Numbered from the stretch's first letter, positions 35,769 through 45,954 are shown. The stretch: 62,152 nt of DNA from an uncultured delta proteobacterium (GCA_903906315.1 CAIVJW010000328.1:1-62152), one strand, 5' to 3'. The notes: a model not told the origin generated them from the letters alone. Numbers and translations are program-made.

Positions 35769-36899
35769 ATGAACACCGAGCACAAGATCTACGCCTCGCT
35801 CGCCCTCCTGGTGGCGCTCGGCGCGGGCCTCTGGTTCACGCAGAAGTCCAAGGACAAGGAGTGGTCCGCCCACTCCGCCGTCGCCGCGTCGGCCGACCTG
35901 CCGGCGATCGCGCTGCCCAAGGACGACACCGACAAGGTCACCAAGGTCGAGCTCACCTACGACGCGAAGACCGGTGACAAGGCCGAGAAGAAGACCGTCA
36001 CGCTCGAGAAGAAGGGCGACGCCTGGGAGGTCACGAAGCCTCTCGGCGCGAAGGCCAACGCCGCGAACGTGAAGTCCCTCGTCGAGAACCTTCGCGACCT
36101 GAAGGTCAAGGAGGTCATCGACCGCTCCGCGGGCTCGTACGCGCAGTACGACCTCGCCGACGACAAGGCCGTGCACGTCGTCGCGTACAAGGGCGACGCG
36201 AAGTCCGCCGACCTCTACTTCGGCAAGAGCGGCTCGCGCGGGCAGATGGTCCGCGTGGGCGGCAAGGACGGCGTCTACGTCGCCACCGGCTACTCGAGCT
36301 ACCTCTACACGCGGGAGCTCAAGAACTGGCGCGAGACCTCGGTCCTGAAGTTCGAGGACGAGAACGTCGTGTCGGCCGACGTCACGAACAAGATCGGCGC
36401 CTTCTCGTTCTCGAAGAACGGCGACAAGTGGTCCGCGTCGTTCACCAAGCGCGACAAGGACGGCAAGCTCGGCGACCCCGCGAAGAAGTGGGAGAAGTTC
36501 GACGAGGGCAAGGTCAAGGACATGCTCCGGGCCTACAAGAGCCTGTCGGCCGAGGACTTCGCCGAAGCGGGCGCCGATACCGGCCTCGACGACGCGGCGT
36601 CGAACGGCGGCGTGGTGAAGGTGAAGCTCAAGGACAACGGCGGAGAGCTCACCGTGAAGGTCGGCAAGGTCCACAAGGGCACGAGCCGCTTCGCCGTGAA
36701 GGACGGCGACCCGACCGTCGTCGTGCTCTCGTCGTGGACCGCGGACTGGGCGACGGCCGACAAGGCCAAGTTCGAGAAGTCCGACAAGAAGGACACGAAG
36801 GACCCGCACGAGGGCGGCATGCCCCCCGGCATGGGCATGCCCCCCGGCATGCAGATGCCTCCCGGCATGGGCGGCATGCCCGGCGGGATGGACGAGTAG
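35769..36899 (+). CDS. DUF4340 protein with Met-Pro-Gly tail
   Basis: A 376-residue exported or membrane-anchored protein with an N-terminal helix (about 7-24). The DUF4340 domain, usually found beside GldG-like proteins, shows in 'VTLEKKGDAWEVTKPLGAKA', 'NVKSLVENLRDLKVKEVI', 'YDLADDKAVHVVAYKG' and 'LYTRELKNWRETSVLKFED'. A repeat of its fold continues to about residue 335. The last 30 residues are 'GGMPPGMGMPPGMQMPPGMG', a Met-Pro-Gly repeat. As the final gene of the ABC operon it is followed by a strong terminator. The role is unknown but linked to the transporter by the conserved gene order. Confidence 0.9.
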   Translation: MNTEHKIYASLALLVALGAGLWFTQKSKDKEWSAHSAVAASADLPAIALPKDDTDKVTKVELTYDAKTGDKAEKKTVTLEKKGDAWEVTKPLGAKANAANVKSLVENLRDLKVKEVIDRSAGSYAQYDLADDKAVHVVAYKGDAKSADLYFGKSGSRGQMVRVGGKDGVYVATGYSSYLYTRELKNWRETSVLKFEDENVVSADVTNKIGAFSFSKNGDKWSASFTKRDKDGKLGDPAKKWEKFDEGKVKDMLRAYKSLSAEDFAEAGADTGLDDAASNGGVVKVKLKDNGGELTVKVGKVHKGTSRFAVKDGDPTVVVLSSWTADWATADKAKFEKSDKKDTKDPHEGGMPPGMGMPPGMQMPPGMGGMPGGMDE

Positions 36900-36926
36900 T
36901 CGTCCGACCGTCGCGGTGATGCGACG

Positions 36927-36960
36927 CGGGGCGCCCGGCGAGAGCCGCGGCGCCCCGTTT
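36927..36960 (+). terminator. Strong intrinsic terminator of the ABC operon
   Basis: CGGGGCGCC-CGGC (36927-36939) and GCCG-C-GGCGCCCCG (36944-36957) form a 13-base stem with one bulge and a GAGA tetraloop, followed by GTTTCGCATTT on the plus strand. It also marks the boundary with the convergent ssb gene. Confidence 0.8.
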
Positions 36961-37025
36961 CGCATTTGGGTCGCCGCAAGCGGCGGCCGGTCACCTGCCT
37001 CTCGGCCGGTGCTCCGCGCGCGAGC

Positions 37026-37466
37026 CTAGAACGGCAGGTCGTTCAGGAGCACGGGCAGCGGGCCCGCGCTGCGCCCGTTCGGCCGATGGCCCGCGGCGGG
37101 CTGCGGGGGCGCGTCCTCGGCGACGGCGCCGCCGGGGCGACGGCCGGCGAGGCAGATCTCGCGCGCGACGACCTCGGTGCGCCAGTGCTTCTGGCCGTCC
37201 TTGTCGTAGCTCGAGGTGCGCAGGCCTCCCTCGACCACCACGCTCGATCCCTTGGACAGGATCCTCGAGAGCGCCTCGGCGCGCGCGCCGAAGACGACGA
37301 CGGTGTGCCACTCGGTGCGCTCCTGCACCTTCTTGTCGCGATCGAGCCAGGACTCGTTGGTCGCGAGGCGGAGGTTCAGGACCGGCGTGCCGTTGGCTGC
37401 GTGGCGCAGCTCCGGGTCGGCGCCCAGGTTCCCCATCAGGATGACTCGGTTCAATCCGTCGGACAT
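37026..37466 (-). CDS. ssb: Single-stranded DNA-binding protein
   Basis: A 146-residue protein that coats single-stranded DNA in replication and repair. The OB fold spans residues 1-105: 'SDGLNRVILMGNLGADPELR', 'VLNLRLATNESW', 'ERTEWHTVVVFGARAEAL', 'GSSVVVEGGLRTSSYDKDG'. A short Pro/Gly linker leads to the conserved acidic-hydrophobic tip 'LNDLPF', which recruits repair and replication partners. The ATG at 37466 follows AGGAGA. It lies downstream of recA in the same direction, 109 bases away. The linker is short compared with E. coli SSB. Confidence 0.97.
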   Translation of the reverse strand: MSDGLNRVILMGNLGADPELRHAANGTPVLNLRLATNESWLDRDKKVQERTEWHTVVVFGARAEALSRILSKGSSVVVEGGLRTSSYDKDGQKHWRTEVVAREICLAGRRPGGAVAEDAPPQPAAGHRPNGRSAGPLPVLLNDLPF

Positions 37467-37575
37467 GGCTGTTCTCCTACGTTGGAAGCGGTGGCGGAAC
37501 GTCGAGTGCGAACGACGCCCCGGCGGCGGGCGCCGACCTCGCGGCCGGCGCGCGTCGCCGCTCGGGGCGCGTCGG

Positions 37576-38619
<1,044 letters not shown>

Positions 38620-38708
38620 GGGTGTGTCTCTCGTGCAAAGGCGCGCGCCCCCGAGCGCGCGCGGGTGGTGACGAGGGCCGTCGGGGCGGCCGGTTCGCAG
38701 GGGGCGGG

Positions 38709-40274
38709 CTAGCCCGCGGCGGCGGCGCGGAGGGGGGCCTCGGTCGCGTCGACGCGATCGAGCAGGCGGGCGTGCACGGCCTCGGCGACGTGGACGGCGC
38801 GCAGGGCGCCGCCTCCGTCGAGGTCGGCGAGGGTGCGCGCGACGCGAAGGACCTTGCCGTAGGCGCGCGCGGAGAGGCCGAGGCGGTCGACGGCGGTCGC
38901 GAGCAGGCGCCGGCCGGCGTCGTCGGTCGACGCGACGCGCTCGAGGTCGCGCGTGCCGAGGTCGGCGTTGCAGATCGCGTGCACCTCACCGGCGGCGCGG
39001 CGCGCGGCCTGGACGGCGCGCGCCGCAATCACGCGATCGCGCACGTCGGCCGAGCTCTCGCCACCGCCCGGGGTCATCAGCGATCCGATGTCGACGGGCG
39101 GGAGCACGACCTGCAGGTCGATGCGGTCGAGGAGCGGGCCGCTGAGGCGGCTGCGGTAGGCGTGCACGCGATCGGCGGAGCAAGCGCACGGCTGCGATCG
39201 CGATCCCGCGTAGCCGCAGGGGCACGGGTTCACGGCGGCGACGAGCATCGGGCGCGCGGGGAACGTCGACCGGTAGCGGGCGCGGCAGACGGTGACGGTG
39301 CCGTCCTCGAGCGGCTGGCGCAGCGCCTCGAGCACGTTGCGCCGGAACTCGAGCAGCTCGTCGAGGAAGAGGCAGCCGGCGTGCGCGAGCGACACCTCGC
39401 CCGGGCGCACCGGCTCGCCGCCGCCGACGAGCCCGGCGGCGCTCACCGTGTGGTGCGGCGCGCGGAAGGGGCGGTCGAGGACGAGGCCGCGGTCGTGGGC
39501 GAGCAGGCCGGCGACGGAGTGGATGGCCGTCACCTCGAGCGCCTCCTCGGCCGACATGGGCGGCATCACGGTGGGCAGGCGCCGCGCGAGCATGGTCTTG
39601 CCGGCGCCCGGCGGGCCCATGAAGAGCAGGTTGTGGCCGCCGGCCGCGGCGATCTCGAGCGCGCGCCGGGCCGCGTGCTGGCCGCGGACCTCGGCGAGGT
39701 CGAGCGCCGACAGCGCGGCCGGCGCGGCGACCAGCGAGGCGGCGCTGGCGCGTGGCAGGGGCGCGCCTCCGTGGAAATGGGCGACGAGATCCGCGAGGTG
39801 GTCGGCCACGGCGACCTCGATACCCGGCACGCTCGCGGCCTCGCGCTCGTTGCCGCGCGGCACGATCGCGCGACGGGCGCCGTTCGCGACGGCGCCCCGG
39901 AGCGCGGGCAGCACGCCGCGGACCGGGCGGATGGCGCCCGTGAGCGACAGCTCGCCGAGCAAGGTCACGCCCTCGAGCGCGTCGGCCGGCAGCTTGCGCA
40001 ACGCCGCGAGCGTGGCGACGGCGATGGCGACGTCGAACGCACCGCCGTTCTTGCGGAGGTCGGCGGGCGCGAGGTTGACCGTGATCACGTACTCGTCGAG
40101 GTCGACGCCGAGCTGGTGGAGCGCCGCGCGCACGCGGACGCGGCTCTCGCGCACGCTGGCCTCGGCGAGGCCGACGAGCTGGAACGACGTCGGGCCGCGG
40201 CCGGAGTCGACCTCGACGCGGACGGGGTGCGCCTCGAGGCCGACCAGGGAGAGGGTGAGCGCGGTGGCTTGCAT
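38709..40274 (-). CDS. comM: YifB/ComM-family Mg-chelatase-like AAA ATPase
   Basis: A 521-residue ATPase. An N-terminal ChlI-like domain ('[20 protein letters not shown]', '[16 protein letters not shown]') is followed by the AAA core with Walker A '[20 protein letters not shown]', the '[17 protein letters not shown]' and '[20 protein letters not shown]' signatures, and the C-terminal '[20 protein letters not shown]' region with cysteine pairs. ComM is a helicase that drives branch migration during natural transformation. It sits immediately upstream of recA in the same direction, 89 bases away, so the two may act together in recombination. Confidence 0.95.
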   Translation of the reverse strand: MQATALTLSLVGLEAHPVRVEVDSGRGPTSFQLVGLAEASVRESRVRVRAALHQLGVDLDEYVITVNLAPADLRKNGGAFDVAIAVATLAALRKLPADALEGVTLLGELSLTGAIRPVRGVLPALRGAVANGARRAIVPRGNEREAASVPGIEVAVADHLADLVAHFHGGAPLPRASAASLVAAPAALSALDLAEVRGQHAARRALEIAAAGGHNLLFMGPPGAGKTMLARRLPTVMPPMSAEEALEVTAIHSVAGLLAHDRGLVLDRPFRAPHHTVSAAGLVGGGEPVRPGEVSLAHAGCLFLDELLEFRRNVLEALRQPLEDGTVTVCRARYRSTFPARPMLVAAVNPCPCGYAGSRSQPCACSADRVHAYRSRLSGPLLDRIDLQVVLPPVDIGSLMTPGGGESSADVRDRVIAARAVQAARRAAGEVHAICNADLGTRDLERVASTDDAGRRLLATAVDRLGLSARAYGKVLRVARTLADLDGGGALRAVHVAEAVHARLLDRVDATEAPLRAAAAG

Positions 40275-40588
40275 CGGCGACGGGCCTTTGCGAGGCGCGT
40301 GCCGCCTCGATCAAGGCGGATTTCAGCCGGATTCGACCCACTTCGGGGTGGCGGAGGGGTGGCGGAGGGTGGCGGCCGCCAGGGGTCCGGTCGTCCCCGC
40401 CGGGTCGAGCGCCGTGCCGAGGGGTCCGCCGAGGACGTCGTGCAACCTGAAGGCGAGAAGACGGAGAGGCGAAGTCCGACGTCCGGCGACCTCGCCCTGG
40501 CGTGAACGCCTCGCTTGCCCTCGGCGGCGCCCGTCGCTCCCGGCCCCCGATCCTTCCCCTCCCGCGGCCGATCCTCGCGGCGAGGGGC
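40275..40588. other. Intergenic region upstream of comM
   Basis: A 314-base spacer between two minus-strand genes with no supported gene. It holds a small direct repeat, GGGGTGGCGGA twice (40345-40366) plus a partial third copy to 40375. No promoter for comM is obvious. Confidence 0.5.
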
Positions 40589-41458
40589 TCACCGCCCGAG
40601 CGCGTGCGCGGCGATCGCGTCGAGGAGGCTCGGGTCGCGGGCGAAGAGGTCGTTGTGGTGGCCGCCGGCGACCGTCACGAGGCGCGCGGAAGGCAGCGCG
40701 GCGGCGACCTCGCGGCCCATCGCGTAGGGCACGACCTCGTCGCGGTCGCCGTGGATCACGAGCGCCGGCAGCGCGAGGCGCGGCGCCTTGGAGATCGTGT
40801 CGAAGCGATCGACGACGATCGAATCCATCGGCAGGAACGGCGCGAACCGGGCCGCCATGCGCGGGATCGAGGTGTAGGGCGAGACGAGCAAGAGGCGCGC
40901 GGCGCGACCGCGGGACGCGAGCTCGGCGGCGACGCCGGTGCCGAGCGAGGTGCCCCAGATCATGACGCGGTCGGGGCCGACGCCCCGACGCCCGAGCTCG
41001 TCGAGCGCGGCCTCGCCGTCGAGGTAGAGGCCCCGCTCGGTCGGGTCGCCGCTCGCCCGCGACACGCCGTAGCCGCGGTACTCGACGAGCAGCACGCCGA
41101 GCCCGGCGCGGCGGATCGCGAGGCCTCGCTCGACGTTGTCGCCGACCGTCTCGCCGTTGCCGTGAAAGTGGACGACGACGGGCGCGCCGGGCGGGGGCGG
41201 CAGGAAGACCGCGTGGACCCGGGCGCCGTCGCGCGCGGCGAAGCGGAGGAGCTCGCCTCCCGCGGGGACCGACACGGCGTCCTCGCCCGGCGCCGGGAAG
41301 AGCACCGCGCGGTAACCGAGGCGGGCGAGGGCCGCAAGCGAGGCGTAGAGGGCCACCGTCAGCACCGCGAGGAGCATCAAGGGACGCAGGAGGCCACGGC
41401 CGCGCCACGCGCGCACGCCGACCGCAGCGACCGGATCAGCGATGGCCGGACGCGGCAC
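40589..41458 (-). CDS. Membrane-anchored alpha/beta hydrolase (YqkD/ABHD-like)
   Basis: A 289-residue hydrolase with an N-terminal membrane helix ('LMLLAVLTVALYASLAALAR', about 27-46). 'VVVHFHGNGETVGDN' is the oxyanion region, 'WGTSLGTGVAAELA' the serine nucleophile elbow, 'HGDRDEVVPYAMG' the acid and 'VAGGHHNDLF' the histidine. This is the serine-hydrolase subgroup (YqkD, FrsA, ABHD13/17-like) often found tethered to the inner membrane. Its ATG at 41458 overlaps the end of the upstream membrane-protein gene by 23 bases; a GTG at 41416 would remove the overlap. Substrate unknown. Confidence 0.88.
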   Translation of the reverse strand: MPRPAIADPVAAVGVRAWRGRGLLRPLMLLAVLTVALYASLAALARLGYRAVLFPAPGEDAVSVPAGGELLRFAARDGARVHAVFLPPPPGAPVVVHFHGNGETVGDNVERGLAIRRAGLGVLLVEYRGYGVSRASGDPTERGLYLDGEAALDELGRRGVGPDRVMIWGTSLGTGVAAELASRGRAARLLLVSPYTSIPRMAARFAPFLPMDSIVVDRFDTISKAPRLALPALVIHGDRDEVVPYAMGREVAAALPSARLVTVAGGHHNDLFARDPSLLDAIAAHALGR

Positions 41459-42458
41459 CGAGCAGGTTCGTTCCGATGCCGACCACGAAGATCATCAGGT
41501 AGCAGAAGCAGCAGCAGATCAGCGGCGAGAAGATCGCGATCACGGCCTTGCCGGCGCCGCACTTGTGCGTCTCGTCGTAGCCCTGGACGAGGTTCTTGAG
41601 GTTGAAGATCGCGTAGAGGAGGCCGCCGAACATGGGCACGAGGTTCCACGCGCGAGCGGCGCCGTCGGCGTAAGCGACGACGCGCACCGTGTGCATGTAC
41701 GTCTTGCCCTGCCCGATCCCCCCGAGCATCAGCAGGACGACGTGGTGGACGCCGCCCATCACGAACGGCGCGATCGCGGCGGCGATCGTCACGAACACGG
41801 CGATCGCGACCGCGTAGAACACGGCGACGCCGACGCCGATCGCGCCGGCGGCCATGCCGACGCCCGGCGAGCCGCGCCCCCCGCCCGCCGTGGCGAGCGA
41901 GAGCATCGCGGCGCCGAAGACCGCGACCCACACGCCGGCGAAGATCACGAGCACGACGCCCGCGATCGCGCCCGACATCATCGAGAACGTGATCGCGCTG
42001 CCGCTCTCGTTCTGCGCGGCGGCGGCGAAGAACGACCGCGAGTCGTTGCCGTTCACGGCCTTCACCGTGTCCCACCAGCGGCCGAAGACGCCGCCCTCAC
42101 CTTCCCAGGGGACTCCCCCTCCCATCGGGGAGGCGCCGGTCGGCGGCTGGTAGCCCGGCGGCATGCCCTGCGGCGTCGGGGCGAAGCCGCCCGGCGGCCC
42201 GCCACCCCAGCCTCCGCCGCCGCCGCCTCCGCCCGGAGGAGCACCGCCGGGGGGCGGGCCCCAACCGCCGCCTCCGCCCGGAGGAGCGCCGCCCGGAGGT
42301 TGCCCCCAGCCGCCTCCGCCCGGAGGAGCGCCGCCGGGAGGTTGCCCCCAGCCGCCTCCGCCGCCCGGAGGAGCGCCGCCGGGGGGCTCGCCCCAGCCGC
42401 CTCCGCCGCCGCCGGGAGGCCCGTACCCGCCGCCACCGCCGTAACCGCCTGGGTTCAT
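41436..42458 (-). CDS. Yip1-like membrane protein with Gly/Pro repeat tail
   Basis: A 340-residue protein in two parts. Residues 1-120 are a tandem repeat of about 14 residues ('GGGWGQPPGGAPPG'), disordered and probably cytoplasmic. Residues 125-340 form a membrane domain of five helices with 'FGRWWDTVKAVNGNDSRSFF' before the first helix and a loop 'HTVRVVAYADGAARAWNLVP', the pattern of YIP1-domain proteins. A cluster of cysteines ('LICCCFCYLM') lies in the last helix. The two plus-strand paralogs at 43261 and 43983 share the Gly/Pro-rich head plus membrane-domain design but not the fold. Function unknown. Confidence 0.82.
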   Translation of the reverse strand: MNPGGYGGGGGYGPPGGGGGGWGEPPGGAPPGGGGGWGQPPGGAPPGGGGWGQPPGGAPPGGGGGWGPPPGGAPPGGGGGGGGWGGGPPGGFAPTPQGMPPGYQPPTGASPMGGGVPWEGEGGVFGRWWDTVKAVNGNDSRSFFAAAAQNESGSAITFSMMSGAIAGVVLVIFAGVWVAVFGAAMLSLATAGGGRGSPGVGMAAGAIGVGVAVFYAVAIAVFVTIAAAIAPFVMGGVHHVVLLMLGGIGQGKTYMHTVRVVAYADGAARAWNLVPMFGGLLYAIFNLKNLVQGYDETHKCGAGKAVIAIFSPLICCCFCYLMIFVVGIGTNLLGAASGHR

Positions 42459-42542
42459 CCCGCTCTCCTCCGCGTGCAGGCGCAGGGTATCACCGGACTC
42501 GCGGGGCTCGCACGCCTCGCCCGCGGAGGGCCGCGGCGCGCG

Positions 42543-43079
42543 TCACCTCGCGAGGCCTTGCTCGCGGCGCACGACCGACACGAGCGCGCACGTGAACGCA
42601 TACCCGAAGAGGGCGCCGGTCCCGATCCGCGTCGCGTGCCAGATCGGGTGGAGGCCGAGATCCTGCGTGATCACGTCCGCCAGCATCGCGAGGGCCGCGA
42701 GGCCGATCGCGACGCGCGCGGCGCGAACGGAGAGCGCCGGCCACGCGACGATCGCCCCGATCGCGAGGCCGGCGAAGATGCCGCCGCACCGGCTGCACAC
42801 GGGCATCGCGACGGCGGCGAAGGCGATCGTGCGGTCGGGGCGGCGGTGGCACACGACGACGAACATCGCGTCGGCGAGCCAGCCGAGCGGGCCGAGCGGC
42901 AAGCGCGCGCGCGCCCAGGGCAGGATCCACGGGTAGACGCCGACGAGGACGAACGCGGCGCGCGTCAGGGCGACGAGGGGCGGGCCGCGGAAGGGATCGC
43001 GGCGGGCGAGCAGCGCGCGCGGAACGGGGAGCGGCGCGGCCGGATCGGCGGGGGCGACGTCTGCGCGGTCTCGCGGCAC
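42543..43079 (-). CDS. DUF2085 membrane protein
   Basis: A 178-residue membrane protein (counted from GTG 43079). Four or so hydrophobic segments surround the signature 'VCHRRPDRTIAFAAVAMPVC', followed by 'SRCGGIFAGLAIG'. The Cys-His-Arg and Cys-x-x-Cys residues are the conserved hallmark of DUF2085, an uncharacterised prokaryotic membrane family that may bind metal. The upstream frame is open for another 180 bases but has poor start signals and low-complexity sequence, so the GTG is preferred with modest confidence. It lies downstream of no close gene and is divergent from the gene at 43261. Confidence 0.82.
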   Translation of the reverse strand: MPRDRADVAPADPAAPLPVPRALLARRDPFRGPPLVALTRAAFVLVGVYPWILPWARARLPLGPLGWLADAMFVVVCHRRPDRTIAFAAVAMPVCSRCGGIFAGLAIGAIVAWPALSVRAARVAIGLAALAMLADVITQDLGLHPIWHATRIGTGALFGYAFTCALVSVVRREQGLAR

Positions 43080-43260
43080 GCCACCATCGTGCCCTGGCAC
43101 GCGGGGCTTGTCGCGCCCGGGCAGGCGGGCTCGCGACCCTCGCACGAGCGCGCTCCGACGCGCCTCCGCGGAGGTCGGAATCCTGGTACGGTCGGGCCCT
43201 CGCAGCGCCCGGAGTCTGCACCGCGCAGCCTCGCCGGGTCCGCGGCCGTCGGAGGAGAGC

Positions 43261-43944
43261 ATGGCACAGGGCGGGTACGGTGGTGGAAGCGGGTATGGCG
43301 TTCCGCCGGGCGGAGCGCCCCCGGGCGCGCCCGGAGGATACGGCGCGCCGCCGGGCGCGCAGGGGGGCTACGGGGCGCCGCAGGGCGCCGGCTATGGGGC
43401 TCCGCCCGGGGCGCCCGCCGCGGGCTGGGGCGGCGCGCAACCGGCCGCCGCGGCGCCGCAGGCCGGATGGGGCGCGGCCCCCGGCGCGGCCGCGGGCGGC
43501 GGGAACTACGAGTTCAACGCCGCGGAGAACCAGGTCATCGGGACCGCGGGCAGTCGCGCGTCGCTCTGGGGCATCGTCTCGCTCGTCGGCGGCGGGCTCA
43601 TGATCGTCGGCGGCCTCATCGCGACGATCTTCGGCATCGTCACGATCGCGTCCGCCCGCTACTCGAGCACGAGAATGGCCGGCGCCGCGACGATGGGCGC
43701 GGGCTTCGTCCTGCTGATGATGGCGCTGCAGCCGCTCATCAGCGGCAAGCTCTACCTCGACGCGGGCAAGGCGCTGAAGACCGTCGTGGACACCCAGGGC
43801 AACGACATCACCCACGTGCTGGAGGGGCTCGCGAAGCTGCGCAACGCCATCCGGCTCGAGGCCATCGTCGCCATCGTCGCCGTCGTCCTCGGCCTGATGT
43901 TCACGCTCGTCGCGGCCGCCATCATCATGGCCGTGCTTCGTTAA
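43261..43944 (+). CDS. Small membrane protein with Gly/Ala/Pro head, paralog A
   Basis: A 227-residue protein. Residues 1-80 are a low-complexity head of Gly-Tyr-Gly and Pro-Pro-Gly-Ala units. From about residue 82 comes a membrane domain: 'GNYEFNAAENQVIGTAG', two or three helices, then 'LKTVVDTQGNDITHVLEGLA' and a final helix ('AIVAIVAVVLGLMFTLVAAA'). The downstream gene shares these landmarks in the same order, so they form an uncharacterised paralogous pair. GGAGGAGAG lies just before the ATG. TACGGT at 43187-43192 may be a -10 element. Possibly an oligomeric scaffold; no enzyme motif seen. Confidence 0.82.
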   Translation: MAQGGYGGGSGYGVPPGGAPPGAPGGYGAPPGAQGGYGAPQGAGYGAPPGAPAAGWGGAQPAAAAPQAGWGAAPGAAAGGGNYEFNAAENQVIGTAGSRASLWGIVSLVGGGLMIVGGLIATIFGIVTIASARYSSTRMAGAATMGAGFVLLMMALQPLISGKLYLDAGKALKTVVDTQGNDITHVLEGLAKLRNAIRLEAIVAIVAVVLGLMFTLVAAAIIMAVLR

Positions 43945-43982
43945 GGGCCCGTCCGCTCGGACTCGGGAAGGCAGGAGGTATC

Positions 43983-44603
43983 GTGTCCAATCCGCAACAG
44001 CCTTGGGGCCCCGGAAATCCGCAAGGCGGCTGGCAGCAGCCGTCCGCACCGCAGGGGTACGCACCGCAGCCGCAGGGGTATCCCCAGCAGCCGCAGGCGG
44101 CTCCGCAGCAACCGCAGTATCCGCAACAACCGCAGGGGTATCCGCAGCAACCGCAGGGGTACGGCGCGCCGCCGCAACCTGGCGCCTGGCCGCAGGGGCA
44201 GGCGCAGCAAGCACCCGGGTTCCCGGGAGCGGGCGCCGCGCAGGGCGGCGGCTACGAGTTCACGCCCGCGCAGAACGAGGTCATCGGCAGCACGGCGAAC
44301 TGGGCGCTCGTGCTCGGCATCATCAACCTGCTGCAGGCCCTCGGTCAGCTCTTCGGCAACAACCGAAACGTGATCGCCTCGGGCGTCTACGTCGCAACCG
44401 GCGTGTTCCTGATCATCGCGTCGACGGGCCTCAAGAAGGTCGTCGACACGCAGGGCAACGACATCATGCACCTCACCGAGGCGATGAAGACGTTCTCCAA
44501 CGTCCTGCTCGTCCGGATCATCGCGATGGTGTTGCTGCTCATCGGCGTCGTCGTGATGATGTTCGCAGCGCTCGCCGTCGGCGCGGCGTCCGCGCTCCGC
44601 TGA
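43983..44603 (+). CDS. Small membrane protein with Gln/Pro/Gly head, paralog B
   Basis: A 206-residue protein that starts with GTG at 43983, preceded by AGGAGG. Residues 1-85 are rich in Pro-Gln-Gln-Pro and 'PQGYPQQ' units. The membrane domain begins 'GGYEFTPAQNEVIGSTANWA' and contains 'STGLKKVVDTQGNDIMHLTE', matching paralog A. It differs by losing one hydrophobic segment. It follows paralog A by 38 bases and ends with a hairpin before the convergent kinase gene. The two probably form a heteromeric membrane assembly (inference). Confidence 0.82.
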   Translation: MSNPQQPWGPGNPQGGWQQPSAPQGYAPQPQGYPQQPQAAPQQPQYPQQPQGYPQQPQGYGAPPQPGAWPQGQAQQAPGFPGAGAAQGGGYEFTPAQNEVIGSTANWALVLGIINLLQALGQLFGNNRNVIASGVYVATGVFLIIASTGLKKVVDTQGNDIMHLTEAMKTFSNVLLVRIIAMVLLLIGVVVMMFAALAVGAASALR

Positions 44604-44615
44604 CGCACCCCCGGC

Positions 44616-44644
44616 GCGCCGGTCGAGCACGCCTCGACCGGCGC
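44616..44644. terminator. Hairpin between convergent genes
   Basis: GCGCCGGTCGAG (44616-44627) and CTCGACCGGCGC (44633-44644) form a perfect 12-base stem with a 5-base loop, immediately after the paralog B stop and before the stop of the histidine kinase. No T-run follows, so it may work by RNA structure. Confidence 0.65.
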
Positions 44645-44674
44645 CGTCAGCCGGCGCCGTCCACCGGCGCCGTC
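44638..44674. repeat. Short 13-bp tandem repeat over a stop codon
   Basis: CCGGCGCCGTC occurs three times with a 13-base period (44638, 44651, 44664). The first copy overlaps the hairpin arm and covers the histidine-kinase stop; the others encode its last residues. Confidence 0.75.
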
Positions 44675-45954
44675 GCGATCTCGAACCCCACGCACGCGCC
44701 CCCGCCCTCGCGGTTCCTCGCGTAGGCGCGCCCGCCGTGCGCCTCGGCGATACGCCGCACGAGCGCGAGCCCGAGCCCGAGCGACCCGCGGTCCTCGGCG
44801 GGCAGGGCGCCGTCGCGGGGGGACTTCGCGCGCCGGTAGAAGGGCTGGAAGACTCGCTCCTCCTCGCCCGCGTCGAGCCCGGCCCCGCGGTCCTCGACCT
44901 CGAACGCGACCGCCCCGGCGCGCACGGCGACACGCAGCGCGCCCGCCCCGCCGCCGTACTTCGCCGCGTTGTCGATGAGGTTCGCCAGCGCGCGGGCGAG
45001 CAGCGTGGGGTCGGCGCGCAGCGGGACCCGGCCCTCGGGCGCGCGCAGCAGATCGGGATCGAGGCCCGCGCGGTCGAGGGCGCGGCGCGCGACGTCGCCC
45101 GCGTCGAGATCGGCCGCGGTGAGGGCCGAAAAGTCGAGGCGAGAGCTCGCGAGCAGCTCGCCGACGAGCGCGTCGATCTCGACCACCTCGCCGTCGAGGT
45201 CATCGAGCATCTTGCCGGTCGCGGCGCCGTCGCGCGCGAGCTCGACGAGCAGCCGGATCCGCGAGAGCGGCGTGCGGATTTCGTGCGAAACGGCTGCGAG
45301 CAGCTCGCGCTGATCGGCGAGCTGCCGCTCGATGCGCTCGGCCATGTCGTTCATCGCGGCGGCGAGCACGGCGACCTCGCCGGCGACGTGGCGGTCGTGG
45401 CAGCCGAAGCGCACGCGGCTCGAGGTGCGGCCGGCGCCGATCTCGCCGGCCACTCGGGCGAGCTCGGCGAGCGGGCGCGCGAGGCGCCGGGCGATGGCGC
45501 CCGAGGCACCCCAGAGGACGAGGCCGGCGACGCCGAGCACGAGCGCGAGGCGCGCGAAGGAGCCGGGCGGCGGGCGATCGTGACACAGCTCGACCGCGCC
45601 GATCGCCCTGCCCTCGCGGACGATGGGGACGCCGAGCACGGGCCGCACGCAACGGGCGCCGGCGAGGAGGCGCTCCTCACCGCCGGCGCCGAGGACGGCG
45701 ACGGACACGCCGAAATCGCGCCGCAGCTCGGCCGCGAGCGCCTCGACCTCGGCGGGGCGATCCCAGGTGCGCTCGAAGCGATCGGCGACGAACGCGCGCG
45801 TGCCGTCGCTCCACGCGCGGGCCGGGCCGCTGGGGCCCATCGCGGACATCGCGAGGAGCACGGTCACGCCGGTGACGAAGATCGACGCGCCGAACCAGAC
45901 GAAGATGCGGCGGTGCAGCCGGGACCGTACGAAGTGCCGCAGCGATCGCTTCAT
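44647..45954 (-). CDS. Sensor histidine kinase of a Cpx-like system
   Basis: A 435-residue kinase. The first membrane helix (about 18-38) is followed by a periplasmic domain of roughly 100 residues containing two cysteines and a second helix (about 133-155), then HAMP. The H-box 'AAVSHEIRTPLSRIRLL' holds H224, the N-box is 'LANLIDNAAKYGG', and 'LGLGLALVRRIAEAHGG' is the G2 region. The sequence around H224 and the family of regulator resemble CpxA/EnvZ-type kinases. The ATG at 45954 overlaps the regulator stop by four bases. The upstream genes for a CpxP-like periplasmic sensor support an envelope-stress role. Confidence 0.92.
   Translation of the reverse strand: MKRSLRHFVRSRLHRRIFVWFGASIFVTGVTVLLAMSAMGPSGPARAWSDGTRAFVADRFERTWDRPAEVEALAAELRRDFGVSVAVLGAGGEERLLAGARCVRPVLGVPIVREGRAIGAVELCHDRPPPGSFARLALVLGVAGLVLWGASGAIARRLARPLAELARVAGEIGAGRTSSRVRFGCHDRHVAGEVAVLAAAMNDMAERIERQLADQRELLAAVSHEIRTPLSRIRLLVELARDGAATGKMLDDLDGEVVEIDALVGELLASSRLDFSALTAADLDAGDVARRALDRAGLDPDLLRAPEGRVPLRADPTLLARALANLIDNAAKYGGGAGALRVAVRAGAVAFEVEDRGAGLDAGEEERVFQPFYRRAKSPRDGALPAEDRGSLGLGLALVRRIAEAHGGRAYARNREGGGACVGFEIATAPVDGAG

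Noticed and set aside
42163-42444. Pro/Gly-rich plus-strand frame as a small gene
   Set aside because: It is the antisense of the Gly/Pro repeat head of the Yip1-like protein, whose membrane domain shows the true frame.
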